A stretch of DNA of 64,000 nt from Hemicordylus capensis (taxonomy: Eukaryota > Chordata > Lepidosauria > Squamata > Cordylidae). Positions within the stretch are counted from its first letter, which is position 1; each line of letters starts with the position of its first letter. Below are positions 10,970 to 21,698 of this stretch, one piece after another. The translations under genes and the position numbers were made by a program. The notes beneath the pieces are model-generated. The model saw only the letters and a list, made by a program, of their open reading frames with translations. It made no database searches and was not told the origin of the DNA. The stretch is from the NCBI RefSeq assembly GCF_027244095.1, contig NC_069660.1, forward strand, positions 138,187,834 to 138,251,833, read 5' to 3'.

Positions 10970-11705
10970 ACTCTATTTGAGGCTACCCTTGAAAAGTGTT
11001 TGGAAAATACAACTTGCACAGAATGTAGCAGCTAAGGTCCTGGTTGGGGTCCATGCCCAAGAGCACATGATTCTAATTCTGTTTCATCTATACTGCTTTC
11101 CAGTTTACTTTCAGGTTCAATTCAAGGGCTGCATTCACATGTAAGGTGGAACCGCGAATCCAATGGACCCGGCTCTCCCACCCAAATTTGGACATAGACT
11201 GCAGAGAGGCGGGGGAGCTGCCTTGGTGGGCTTCCTTCTTGATTGAAGGACAGCCCACACAGCCAATCAGGGAGGGAGAGAGGGAGGAGCGTCCTCCCAG
11301 CATGGCCAAATGCAGCCTTCGGCACTCTGCATTTGGGTGGAATGGAGGCTCCCTGGACCCTTGGTTTGGAGCAGCAAAACACACTACGAACTAAGGGTTC
11401 AAATTGGAGTCTCAGTAGCACGACCTTGGGTTGCACTACAGATGGGACTGGAGTTGCATGTGTTTGGATGTAACAGTAAGGAAACCATGGGTCCCTGCTA
11501 CTCTGGTCCCCGTTATGTGCAAATGCAGCCATACTGTCAGGTATCAGCTTTTAAAGTCCTTAATGGTTTGAGACCAAGATTTCTGAAAGTTTGCCTATCC
11601 CCACATGAATCTACCCTCAGAAATTGTCTCCCCACCTTCAGGGGTCTGTTTTGGAGGGACACATGACCTAGTTGTAGCCTACAGGTTATGAAACTCCCTG
11701 CTAGG
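10970..11705 (+). mobile_element. L2-like LINE 3' part, split by element D
   Basis: 10985-11118 translates to a diverged LQLAQNVAAKVL...HLYCFPVYFQ segment, the equivalent of LQLVQNAAARL...HWLPV in better copies. After a 404-bp interruption (11127-11530) the same polymerase region resumes, with FKVLNGLRPRFLKVCLS at about 11550-11600. Family-B-like DNA begins at about 11700. The copy is heavily diverged and so is older than element D. Confidence 0.65.
11127..11530. mobile_element. non-autonomous DNA transposon, family D copy 1
   Basis: The ends GGCTGCATTCACATGTAA and (reversed) GGCTGCATTTGCACATAA form an imperfect terminal inverted repeat. The internal block 'gcttccttcttgattgaagg' plus 'acagcccacacagccaatca' recurs, reversed, in a second copy at 58.98-59.43 kb. 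There is no transposase frame. It sits inside an L2-like LINE. The superfamily is not settled and no target duplication was identified. Confidence 0.6.
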
Positions 11706-12515
11706 GAACCACTCCCGGTGGTTTGGTTTGAGTTCATACTGAACTCGAACTGAACTGCGAGCCGGTTCATTAGAACTGGCCAGTGGTTTGGTTCTGCACT
11801 AGAATCCGGTAAGGATTCCCCTTTACAAGCAAGGGTGGGGACACTATGGGGTTGAAAAGTGAAGGCTGTGGCAGCCACTCCCCTAGGCCCCGCTGGTACT
11901 CCCCCCCCCATCAGCACTGGCCACTGCCACAGAGCTGCACTGCCACCATGGCACAAAAAGTGACCTTCCACCCTCTCCCTCCTTTTTCAACCCCATAGGT
12001 TCCCCCACTTTGCTTGTGAAGGTGAATCTGTACCAGATTCCCCTTTGCTTAAAGCATAAAGAACCAGTCGAACTAGGCCAAACTGGTTTGATCCGAACTG
12101 TTCAGCTCAAACTCAGATCGGCCCCCCTTTTTGGAGGAGCAGTCCGGTTCGAGCTTGAACCAGTCAATTTGGTTTTGCACATCCCTGCTCCCTGCATCTT
12201 GAGGCCTATTTGGCTCCCTAATCATTTTTTGATTTCCAGGTGTCTGAGTAGGCTTGAGGGCCTATATTGTAAGGGAGAATTCCCCCTTATAAGTATAGGG
12301 AATTTGCTTGTAATGCAGGGGGCGGGCGGTAGAAAGGCTACATTTTACTTTTACCTTTCAGTAGCTGGGGCAGTGGGGGCAGTGGAGGTAGCCGTGGTCA
12401 TGGCAGCATTGGTGGCAGCGGGGGCTCTTCTAACCCTGGACCGGACCCTGTTTGGCCGAGCCTGAGCCCATCCTGGCCTGGGGTCGGTTTGAATTTGGTC
12501 TGGTTCACACACCCC
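11705..12515. mobile_element. family B-like hAT fragments (two or more pieces)
   Basis: The sequence is dominated by 'ggttcga/gaaccag' words typical of family B (whole copies at 28.5 and 57.9 kb). It has B-type ends: GGTTTTGCACATCCCTG at about 12170 and GGTCTGGTTCACACACCCCT at about 12500. A shared internal block, GGATTCCCCTTTACAAG (11809), also occurs at 21.37 and 30.70 kb. At least two pieces seem joined here. No coding potential is recognised. Confidence 0.5.
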
Positions 12516-12729
12516 TACTATATTGCTTCACTGCCTGGGTCCTGAAGACCAAAGAATATATACTCATTTGCCATTTCCTGCATAGGGATCCCTACCCCTA
12601 TGAAGCTGCTCTTCAAGTCTTAGATTATCATTTCAGCCCTACTTTGAATGGGATTGCTGAACATTACAAGTTCTGTTCTAGATCCTAACTGCCTGGTGAA
12701 TCTATAGATCAGTATTTCACAGCATTAGG

Positions 12730-12868
12730 ACATAAGAACAGCCCTGCTGGATCAGGCCAAAGGCCCATCAAGTCAAGCATCCTGTTTCACACAGTGGTGC
12801 ACCAGATGCTACTGGAAGCCTACAGGCAGGAGCTGAGGGCATGTCCTCTCTCCTGCTGTTACTGGAGA
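12730..12868 (+). repeat. L2/CR1-type 3'-tail repeat
   Basis: The phrases 'ataagaacagccctgctgga', 'tcaggccaaaggcccatcaa' and 'catcctgtttcacacagtgg' make up a widespread reptilian LINE/SINE tail. It sits within gag-like sequence of the gypsy fossil, so it inserted later. Confidence 0.6.
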
Positions 12869-12931
12869 GCACTGCGTGCCTTAAGTGTAACTTGTGAGTT
12901 AGCCAACATTACTGATGAAATGCTCAGGGGT

Positions 12932-13547
12932 CAGGGGCATAACTATAATAGGGCAAGGGGACACAGTTGTCTGGGGGCCCACTACCTCGGGGGGCCCCCC
13001 AGAGGCAAGTCACATGACTGACACCCGCCTGACTCCCCCACCTGACTCCCCCAGGTACACACCCACCCGCCCTTCCTTCAGTTGTATTCATCCTCCAAAA
13101 CTGATGTGAGTGTTAAGACCTGGAGCTACCAGAACAGCATGTCTTTCTCTAGTAACATTAAATGACTTGCATCATCCACAAGTTACAAAATCTTTTTAAA
13201 GAATAATTTAGGATGGTGTTCTATTGTGGCACATAGGTTAGATATAGATATAGATATCGATATATAAAAATTTTACTATGCTTTTTGTTACCACTATTCA
13301 GCCTCATTTAAGATTTCTTTAGTTCATGTAAAGAGAACCAGCGTGGTGTAGTGGTTAGAGTGCTGGAGTAGGACCGGGGAGACCCGAGTTCAAACCACCA
13401 TTCAGCCATAAAACTAGCTGGATGACTCTGGGCCAGTCACTTCTCTCTCAGCCTAACCTACTTCACAGGGTTGTTGTGAAAGAGAAACTCAAGAATGTAG
13501 TACACCACTCTGGGCTCCTTGGAGGAAGAGCAGGATATAAATGTTGT

Positions 13548-13579
<32 letters not shown>

Positions 13580-13649
13580 GCTGAGCTTTAGTGGGGGGTG
13601 GATTTTAAAATCTTGTCTCTGGGCCCACTCCAACCTTGCTACGTCCCTG
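12932..13649. mobile_element. hAT element (family C) with 8-bp target duplication
   Basis: The element starts CAGGGGCATAACTATAATAG and ends CCTTGCTACGTCCCTG, a hAT-type terminal inverted repeat (CAGGGGCATA / CAGGGACGTA). The flanks are identical 8-mers, TCAGGGGT, at 12924-12931 and 13650-13657. Its 718 bp include a tRNA-type SINE inserted at about 13332-13580. No transposase frame is present, so it was moved in trans. A second, partial copy lies at 43.41 kb. It interrupts gypsy gag-like sequence and is therefore younger than the gypsy element. Confidence 0.85.
13332..13582 (+). mobile_element. tRNA-derived SINE (Squam1/ACA type)
   Basis: The tRNA-like head has a polymerase III A box (GTGGTGTAGTGGTTAGAGTG) and a B box (GAGTTCAAACCACC, near the consensus GGTTCRANNCC). 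The body phrase 'gggccagtcacttctctctc' precedes 'agcctaacctacttcacagg', and the copy ends in an (ATC)n tail at 13550-13579. It is inserted in the family C hAT. It is a dispersed SINE, not a tRNA gene, because the structure stops after the tRNA-like head. Confidence 0.85.
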
Positions 13650-15589
13650 TCAGGGGTAAGATTGTTATGAAAACAAACTGCTCCAAACTTTGTGAAAAAC
13701 TGCTACTGGAGCAGAAACTTACCTTGGATAAAGTTTTAGAGATGACTAGGAGGGTTGAAAATGTTCTTTGCTGTGTCAAATTGTTCTCTTCGGTACCCCA
13801 AAACCAACTTCCTGAAATTCAGGCTATTCAGTCTAAATCCTTCCAATATCAAACTTCTCATAGGGTACCACCCGAGAAAGTGGCAGCACAAAAGGGAGGA
13901 GCTATCACTGCTACCGATGTGGAGACTCTAACCACAAAGCCAGTTTTGCTCACTGCCTTGTATGGAAGGTCACTTGCAACAGGTGCAAGAAAAGGGGACA
14001 CTTTGCTAAGGTTTGCAAGTCTGCTGACCCCTCCATTACTGATTCACTATATGATAAGGATGAGGCAGATGAACCACTTTCTGACAGCGTTTAACATGTG
14101 ACAGACTCAGAGTCTGCTTCTCCACATTGTCAAGGAAAACTTAATGGCCATGAAGTGCAGATGATGGCTTATTCTGGTTCCGTCTAATTTACTCCTGACT
14201 ACATCAGATCTGCACCTGCAGCCTTCAGACATCTACCCATGGGGATATGGAGGTTCCCCTATTGTCATAAATGGATATTTAACTGCTGCCCAGGAATACA
14301 AAGGATGTACTGCAGAATGGGAAATGTACATGTCACAAAAAGGAATCTCAATATTGTGCTGGAAACATCAGAGAGATCTACAGATAGTGTTAGAATCCAA
14401 TAGCATGGAACCTGTATTACAGATGATGGAGCATCCGTATGCTGATATGATTGCTGATTTTTTGGATGTTCCTTCTGATACTCCTGGCACTGCCATACCT
14501 TTCAAACATAAAATTCAGATGAAGGCAAATGCAATACCTGTACAACACGAGTGAGGAACGTACACATAGCATTGTGCCAACCACTTAAAGAGGAGTTTTC
14601 AAGACTACAACATGCTGACATCATAGAACCTGTTGATTCATCATAATGGGTCTCTCCAATTGTTCTGGTGCAGAAATCAAATGGTACAATTTGAATGTGC
14701 ATAGATTTAAGAGATGTGAACTCCAACATGGTAGCAGATTGTCATCTGTTACCTAATATAAGTTCACAACTTTGGTCTTGTCTTCGGTCTATCATAAAAT
14801 TCATCTGATCAAAAGTTCTTGCAAAAACTGTATACAGCCTTCTTTACTCCAGGTGGTCTTTTTCCGTTCAAAAGACTGCTGTTTGGGTTAGCCTCTGCTG
14901 CTTCGGTATTTCAAAGAATGATGCACGCAATTTTTCGAACTACGGATGGCATCACTTACTTTCAGGATGACATTTTAGTGTATGGCAAAACCATTCATTG
15001 AAGAGCACAATACTAAACTGAAAAAATCTTAAGAAAACTCCAACAACACAGACTTACTATCTCTGCAGAGAAATGTCAGTTTTGCACACACTTGGTGACA
15101 GACTTGCGACTCACAATATCTCAGCTTGGCGGACATCCCAAAACAGACTTGGTGAAAGCTATTCGGGAAGCACCAGAGCCACACAACAAGGATGCACTTC
15201 AATCATTTTTAGGACTCTGTGAGCATTACTCTAAATTTGTTAGACAATTTGCCTCAAAAATGTAGCATTTAACTGGGATGCATCCTGCAAGGCTAGTTTT
15301 CAGACTATCAAATGGGCCATTGCTGAAAGCTCTGCTCTCACTTTTTTGACACCAACAGGCACACTACTGTAACCCCTGATGCTTCTGAATATGGTTTGGG
15401 TGCTGTCTTGCCCCAGCAAAAAAGGGACAGGGAAGTTACAGTTGCCTTTGCTTCCAGAGCGCTTACTGCATCGGATAAGATGTATTCTGTCATTGAAAAA
15501 GAAGCTCTAGCATGTTTCTGGGAGGTGGGGCATTAGCTTGACTAAAAGGCAAATCAGAGAATGTTAATGGTGGCCAAGTATGGACAAAC

Positions 15590-17386
15590 ACATTGAAAAT
15601 GTGCCAGAAGCTTTGTAGGGGGGAGGAGGCTTTAACATCTGCTTCCCAGAGACAGTGGCTGCCCAGTAGTGAGAGCATGGGGGGTTACTGTCTGCTGTTG
15701 TCAGCTTGCCAGCCTAGGTGCCCCCTAGCTTGTGGGGCTGTGGCTGCCCTGCAGGTGAGTCTGTGTGGGATCGGGGCCAGAGGGGGTGAGTTAGCAGTTC
15801 CTGAGGGTCAGCTACTCAGAGTAGCCATCTTTCTAGGCTTATAAAAGGACTGCTGCACTGTGGTGGCGGGCCCGTCACCAGCGGGGTGACACCAAAGGGG
15901 GTCACCCCTTTACGGGAGCCACTTCGGGGGGCAACGAGGGCAAGGGCTTGGTGAAATTTTTTGGCTTTGTTGTTTTTGGATCCTGGGTGTTTCAGATATG
16001 TCTTGGTTTGTCTTGGGATGGGGAGCCAGGGGTGTGTGTCCACTGACTGTGGGATGGCTATTCCAGTGGTGGTGGTGAAGTAAAGTTGGCAGGTCAGCGC
16101 GTTGTTACAGGGGAAGGGAAGTCAGAAATCTATTAGCCGTTTCCACTTCCGGCTGCCCTGCCAGCTCTTTGACCTTGGGGAGCAGTGCCAACCTCCCACC
16201 TCTCACCTTGCTCCTCTGTAATGCCAGGTCTGTCCAGAATAAGTCAGAAACTATCCATGATTTGATTCTAGATGAAGGGGCAGACCTGGTATGTATTACA
16301 GAGACTTGATTGTGGGAGGCTGGTGGCCCAGTCTGGTCCCAGCTTCTCCCTCCAGGGTATTCTGATGAGTATGCTGATGACACCCAGATCTATTTCTCCA
16401 TGTCAACGTCATCAGGAGAAGGCATAACCTCCCTAAATGCTTGCCTGGAGGCAGTGATGGCCTGGATGAGAGGTAATAAGCTGAGACTGAATCCAGACAA
16501 GACGGAGGTACTTATTGTGCAGGGTCAGAACTCGGGAGATGATTTTTATCTGCCTGTTCTGGATGGGGTCACACTTCCTCAGAAGGAACAGGTACACAGT
16601 CTGGGGGTGCTTCCAGACACAAAGCTCTCACTGGTGTCCCAGGTTGAGGCAGTGGCCAGAGGTGCCTTTTATCAGCTTTGGCTGATATGCCAGCTGCGTC
16701 CATTTCTTGAGATAAATGACCTCAGAACAGTAGTACATCTGCTGGTCACCTCCAGACTTGACTACTGCAATGCACTCGATGTGGGGCTGCCTTTGTACAT
16801 AGTCCGGAAACTGCAGTTAGTCCAGAATGCAGCGGCCAGATTGGTCTCTGGGTCATCTCGGAGAGACCATATCACTCCCATCTTAAAACATCTACACTGG
16901 CTGCCGGTAAGTTTCCGTGCAGAGTACAAGGTTTTGGTTATAACCTATAAAGCCCTAAACAGCTTGGGCCCTGGGTATTTAAGAGAATGTCTTCTTTGCT
17001 ATGAACCACACCGCCCATTGAGGTTATCTGGAGAGGTTCATCTGCAGTTGCCATCGGCTCGTCTGGTGGCCACTCAGGGACGGTCCTTCTCCATTGCTGT
17101 CCTGAGGCTTTGGAACACACTTCCTGCTGAAATAAGAGCCTCCTCATCTCTTACAACTTTCAAAAGGGCAGTCAAGACACATTTGTTCACCCAGGCTTTT
17201 AATTAGATATTTTTTGAATTGTGTTTGAATAGTTTTAACTTTTTAATTTTAATTGTTGAAATGTTTTAATCTTTTATTGGCTGTTTTTATTGTTTGTAAA
17301 CCACCCAGAGAACTTGCGTTTTGGGCAGTATAGAAATGTAACAAACAAACAAACAAACAAACAAACAAACAAACAAACAAACAAAC
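15590..17386 (+). mobile_element. L2-like LINE, internally deleted, with 5' UTR and (AAAC)n tail
   Basis: The 5' GC-rich region (about 15590-16190) looks like a LINE 5' UTR. Near 16200-16310 an endonuclease N-terminus appears (LLCNARSVQNKSETIHDL, then GADLVCITET). The next codons jump directly to the RT catalytic box YADDTQIYFS at 16371, so most of the endonuclease and RT has been deleted. From there the frame is open to 17206: RLNPDKTEVLIVQ, LDYCNALDVGLPL, LQLVQNAAARLVSG, HLHWLPV, LRLWNTLPAEIRASSSLTTF. The 3' UTR ends in (AAAC)n at 17341-17386. It is the best-preserved LINE C-terminus in the window and is inserted in the gypsy pol region. Confidence 0.85.
17341..17386 (+). repeat. (AAAC)n LINE tail
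   Basis: Eleven or so AAAC/ACAA units follow the LINE's AT-rich 3' UTR. The reversed equivalent, (GTTT)n, terminates the antisense LINE at 21.7 kb, so this is the family's own tail. Confidence 0.95.
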
Positions 17387-17706
17387 GTAATCAGGCACTG
17401 TGTGGCTTGTGCTATATGTGACAAATTGCAGAAGATGTCTACCACCCCCTTGACTCCAGTAGAGTATCCCAGTGGTCCCTGGGAAAAATGTGCTCTGGAT
17501 ATACTGTGGAGCCTTTTGATATCCAACCCACAAAACAAAGATTCGTTATAGTGATGGTGAATTACTGTTCCAGGTGGCCAGAATTTTCAACATCATTACC
17601 ACAAACATGGTGATCCAATTAATGACTGAAGTTTTTGCAAAAGAATGTCTTCCTAAAGAACTAGTGACTATCATTAGACCTTACTTGAAAAAACTTACAT
17701 TGGACC

Positions 17707-19240
17707 TGTTGTGAGCAGGCTGTGATGCCCCTCCCTGCAAGGGAGAGAGGAATAGAGCACACAACCCACCCACCCCTTTAGCCAGCAGAGGATCTTTCTG
17801 GTTTGGCTTCTGAGTTCATGGAGCAGTCGGGTGGGGGGTGGGTGGGTGAGAAGATACACCACAAGTTTAAAAGCTTTATTATGGCTATAGTGGCATCCAA
17901 GAATTAAGCACGCAAGCAAATCAATCAATTGTTTTAATTCCCAATGTAGTGTAGTGTTCTCAACAACTACTAAAAATCATTCTCCTTTACTAGAAATGAA
18001 TTAGCAGCCAGAAAGCATTTTCTCTCTCTGACTAGCAGTGAAAACCACATTCATTATCTTACCTAAAGGCTGCTGGCAGAGCCCTGTCTCCTAGGCAACA
18101 GTTCACCTTATCTCTCTTTTCTTGGTACAAAAATGAAAACATTTCATTCAAAGCGTAAGCAGAGACAGAGGAAGCAATGCATGTTCTGTGAGCCGAAAGC
18201 AGAGAGAAAGGGGAGGGAGACACAGAGTTCTCATTCTGACGTATTAATAATGAGCCAAAAGCAGAGGAAGAGAGAGACGGAGGGGGAAGAAGGAAACAGC
18301 AAGGAAAGCTAACAGAGAGAGATCTTTCTAAAGCACAGGAGAGGAACAGATTCTACAGCTGGAGAAGAGGGAAGGCAAGTTGGGAAGGGTAAGTTAGTTC
18401 TGAAGGGCTGGTTGGAAGGCATTTCTGGTAGATAAACAATTACCGGTCCACGCTGTCTGTAGTCCTCTGGAGGCCTTGAGGAAATGCAGGGAGACTGGTC
18501 TGTTCAGGAGTGTAGATGAAATATGCAGGAGTGGTTATGAATCACAGGGTTGCCTTTTGCAAACTAAGTTTCACATACTAACCCCAAAGGGGCAAGAGCA
18601 TGTGTCTCCCTTGATAGGGCACAGATCCTACTCACAGGGGTCTGAGTATGTTTCCCGTCCTCTCCTTTCTCCCCCTCTCCTTCTTTGTGTGGGAGGGGTA
18701 TGTCCTTTTTATAACCTCTCCCCAGGCCTGTTGCCATATCTCATTTCAAAAACAGCCACATCAATTCATCTGTGTCTCCATCCTGATGTAAACATCCCGG
18801 TCTCCCATCCTTGACTCTATTTTACCATATCTGGCCAGGAGCCTTTCATGGTGGATTCCAGGCTTGACATTGTTTAATTAATCCTGATGGAAACATTCCT
18901 GTTTACGCACAGCTTGACCGGCCTGTGGTCACTCTTGAAACATGGTTTAGTGCCTTCCAATCTCAAAAAATGTTATTAAGAGATAGCATGCAAAGAGGTT
19001 ATCAGCTAATTGTGTGAATAATATGTGCCACTAAAATACGTAGGTACTTATATCTATATGTGCGGTTTCCTAAGACCTTGTAAATATGATTACTCTCAGC
19101 AGTTTCAAGCTAGTTCCCATGATTAACATTAGCATACCACAATGCACAAACAACTTCAAGGCAGGGAGAGGGGGAATTTTCCCTCTGACCAGGCACTGAC
19201 TACAAAATAAACAATTTCATTCAGTTATTTGGGTTCAACA
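17707..19240 (-). mobile_element. possible solo LTR, antisense
   Basis: The segment begins TGTTG and ends CAACA, the short inverted ends expected of an LTR. Read on the minus strand it carries AATAAAGC (about 17870-17880) some 165 bp before its end, as for a poly(A) signal ahead of R/U5. Flanking pentamers GGACC (17702-17706) and GAACC (19241-19245) fit a 5-bp target duplication with one change. No internal genes are seen. If correct this is a ~1.53 kb solo LTR of an endogenous retrovirus-like element, inserted at the integrase end of the gypsy fossil. Confidence 0.5.
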
Positions 19241-20129
19241 GAACCAAGGCTCATACTTCAGTTTCTTGCAAACCAGCAGTCCTAGACACAGGCCTAAGCT
19301 TAGCTTTTTGGGCCTGTAAGGCTGGTCCCAATCCAACCAGTTTGCTCTACATAGATTCATAGGCGGATTGTAGGAGAGGCAGTGGAGTCAGCTGCCTACA
19401 GCGGCAAAAGTTCCCCCAGTGGCATTTTTTAAAAATAAATAAATTCTAACATTGTGTTTTGTGTCTCTCATCATCAGTTGCGGGCATGGCACCAGCGAGG
19501 CAGAGGGACAGGGAGTGGGATGGCAGCAGCAGGCTGCAAAGTTGTTGCTGGCAGTGAGAAACTTACTAATCACCGACTCAAACTGTTACATAGGCAGCCA
19601 GCATTGCTTCTCACTCCTGCTGCACTGACTGGCCAATGAAAAGTGGTCAGGCTGCTGTGTGCTATTAGCCCAATCAGAGGCCCTCCCACTCTAGCAATGG
19701 AGCCCATGTGCTCACTGACGTACTGTTTCCCAACAGCTACACTAAAATCCTAGATTTCTCCCTTGTTTTCTATACTCTACGCAGCTCTCAGTACCATTAA
19801 AGAGTTAATCCCTCTCTGCTTGTCATTGGCTGAGTGGTGTGCCTAATGAGGCTGGCTGTCAGCTCAGCACGAAATGCCTGGAGAGGGATTGGGCAGTCTT
19901 TCTCCTCCTCGATCTTCCATCTTCCCCCCCTTCTCCTTACTGGTGGCTTTTGAACTCAACCCCTCTTCTTCCTGTGTCTTGCAATAGCAAATCAATATCG
20001 CCACTGACATCCAAGCTCTGGCAGCAGTTTTAAAAAGGATTATCTGTCTACCTACTTACATTTAAGGGGACCATAAAGTTCCTGCACCAGATAATTGAAT
20101 CGTCTTTTCCTATTTCTAGGTTAGAATAC

Positions 20130-20175
20130 CTCCCTCCCTCTCCCTCTCCCTCCCTCTCCCTCTCTCTCTCTGACT
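20130..20175. repeat. (CCCT)n low-complexity run
   Basis: Pyrimidine-only repeat of CCCT/CT units. Confidence 0.9.
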
Positions 20176-20394
20176 CCCTCATTCTCTTCCCCCTCCCACC
20201 ATTGGTCATTGGCTGAGGCACGTGCAGAGTGCAGACTGAGGCTGACAGCTGGGTGGAGGGAAATGCCTGGACACTGTCCAGGTTAAAGCTTTTCTCTGTG
20301 CTCTTTATTTTTGGGGCTATCCTGCTGCCTGGATAGCCCTCAGCAGCGCCTTCGCCAATAGGATCAGAAGCTGAGCTGAGCTCTGCCCGGGAGC

Positions 20395-20426
20395 CTCCTC
20401 CTCCTCCTCTCCTCCTCCTCCTCCTT
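20395..20426. repeat. (CTC)n run
   Basis: Pure CTC/TCC trinucleotide run on the plus strand. Confidence 0.9.
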
Positions 20427-21199
20427 GCTTTCTAGCAGAAGCCTGGCAGCCTGCAGTGTGCTCTCACTTTGGCAGGGCAAGTCTGGTGATGGGATCCAGA
20501 GGGGCAAGGCAGGAAGAGGGTTAAAGGGAGAGAGCAGAGACTCCTAGAGAGAGCCCAAGAGGAGGGGGAAGGCTCTGCACAGGAAGAGACACCTCCCCTA
20601 TGGTCTGTTCCCCCCTTGTTCTTTTCTAGCTTTTCTTTTCTTTTTCAGCTCCATCCAGAGGTGGGTGCAAAGTGTGTGTTCGGAGAAGCAAGGGAGGAGA
20701 GGGGAGGGGGTTTTGGAAACTCCCTGGGAGTCATGCCAGCCCACCAAAGCCTCCCGCAGCTACAGCAAACAGCTGCCTGCCTCTGGCAGCTGCTACTCCA
20801 TCTAGCAGGTGGGTGGCAGTGGGCTGGTTGGGGCAGCAAATTCCCTGCTTGCCTACGGGAGGCAAAAGGGTTAATCTGCCCCTGATTGGACCCCTCAGAG
20901 GTAGACAACTATAGGCCCATCTAATCTCCCATGGTTGGGCAAGATGATTGAGAGGGTGGGGGGCCTCTCAGCTCCAGACAGTCTTGAAGGAAACTGATTA
21001 TCTAGACCCATTTTAAACTGGTTTTCAAATAGGCTATGGTGTTGAGACTGCCTTGGTCAGCTTGATGGATGATCTCCAGTTAGGTATTGACAGAGGGAAT
21101 GTGACTCTGCTGATCCTTTTGGATCTTTCAGTGGCTTTCAATACCATTGACCATGGTATTCTTCTGGGTCATCTGAGGGGGGTGTTCTATAGTGATTCT

Positions 21200-21630
21200 G
21201 TTCCGACCACTCAGGTAGATTCCAGATGGTGTCACTTTGAGACTGATGCTCTGCAAAGCGAACCAAATTTGGTCCGGTTCTGTGCACTGTTGAGCAGGAC
21301 CCAGTTCAAGTTCAAACAGAGCCAGTTTGAAAGGGTTTGGAGCTCTGCTGGTAAAGGGGAATCCAGTGAGGATTCCCCTTTACCAGTTAAGGGCAAGGGG
21401 TGGTTATGGAGGGCTTCCCTAAAGACACAGAGGGTGGAAGGAGTTCAAGAAAGTATTTACGAGTGCTGCAGCTGCTGCGGGTGGGGAGGAGTGGCAGTGG
21501 TTCCCCCTCCCCCGCTAGCCTCCCCAGGTAGGCAGGGTTGGATTGGGCCTGGATCAGGCCCAATTTGGGCCTCCGAACAGGCGTGGAGGTCACTAAAATG
21601 GCAACCATTTTATTTACCATAAAATGGTAA
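21200..21630. mobile_element. family B-like hAT insertion in LINE
   Basis: The B-type wording is present (GGTCCGGTTCTGTGCAC, 'gttcaagttcaaacagagcc'), as is the shared internal block GAGGATTCCCCTTTACCAG. The surrounding sequence on both sides is plus-strand LINE RT. The exact ends are unclear, and the copy may be partly rearranged. Confidence 0.45.
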
Positions 21631-21698
21631 CACTGATTTTGAAAGAATTGCATTTGCTGCCAGTATGTTTACAAGTGGAATACAAAGTGCTGGTCATT

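Larger units (their letters stand above)
12530..17706 (+). mobile_element. broken Ty3/gypsy retroelement with nested insertions
   Basis: This is an old LTR-retrotransposon fossil. Parts recognised in order on the plus strand: gag-like sequence (from about 12560, resuming on both sides of the insertions up to about 13750); a CCHC-type zinc-knuckle region (about 13900-14010); a protease/reverse-transcriptase region (about 14150-15000), with an FFTPGGLFPFKRLLFGLASA segment at about 14840; an RNase H region (about 15350-15520); and integrase zinc-binding and core parts (about 17390-17690). It is clearly broken, with many disruptions. It is interrupted by an L2-type tail (about 12730-12868), a hAT element (12932-13649) and a LINE (about 15590-17385). 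Flanking LTRs were not identified with confidence. Confidence 0.8.
19359..20885. mobile_element. possible hAT-like element with CT-rich interior
   Basis: The left edge CATAGGCGGATTGTAGGAG and the right edge GTTAATCTGCCCCTG (reversed: CAGGGGCAGATTAAC) are loosely inverted and hAT-like. The flanking sequence to the right resumes a LINE. The interior is CT/GC-rich with (CCCT)n at 20130-20175 and (CTC)n at 20395-20425. The open frames on both strands at 20.6-20.9 kb have no known domain. No target duplication was found, so the boundaries are tentative. Confidence 0.3.

Noticed and set aside
13332-13420. tRNA gene
   Set aside because: There are A- and B-box-like words, but the sequence runs directly into a SINE body and tail and lacks a full cloverleaf. 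Similar sequence recurs at 24.4 kb.
16310-17206. 298-residue plus-strand open frame as a host gene
   Set aside because: It contains the YADDTQIY reverse-transcriptase box and L2-like C-terminal motifs and ends in an (AAAC)n LINE tail, so it is LINE sequence.
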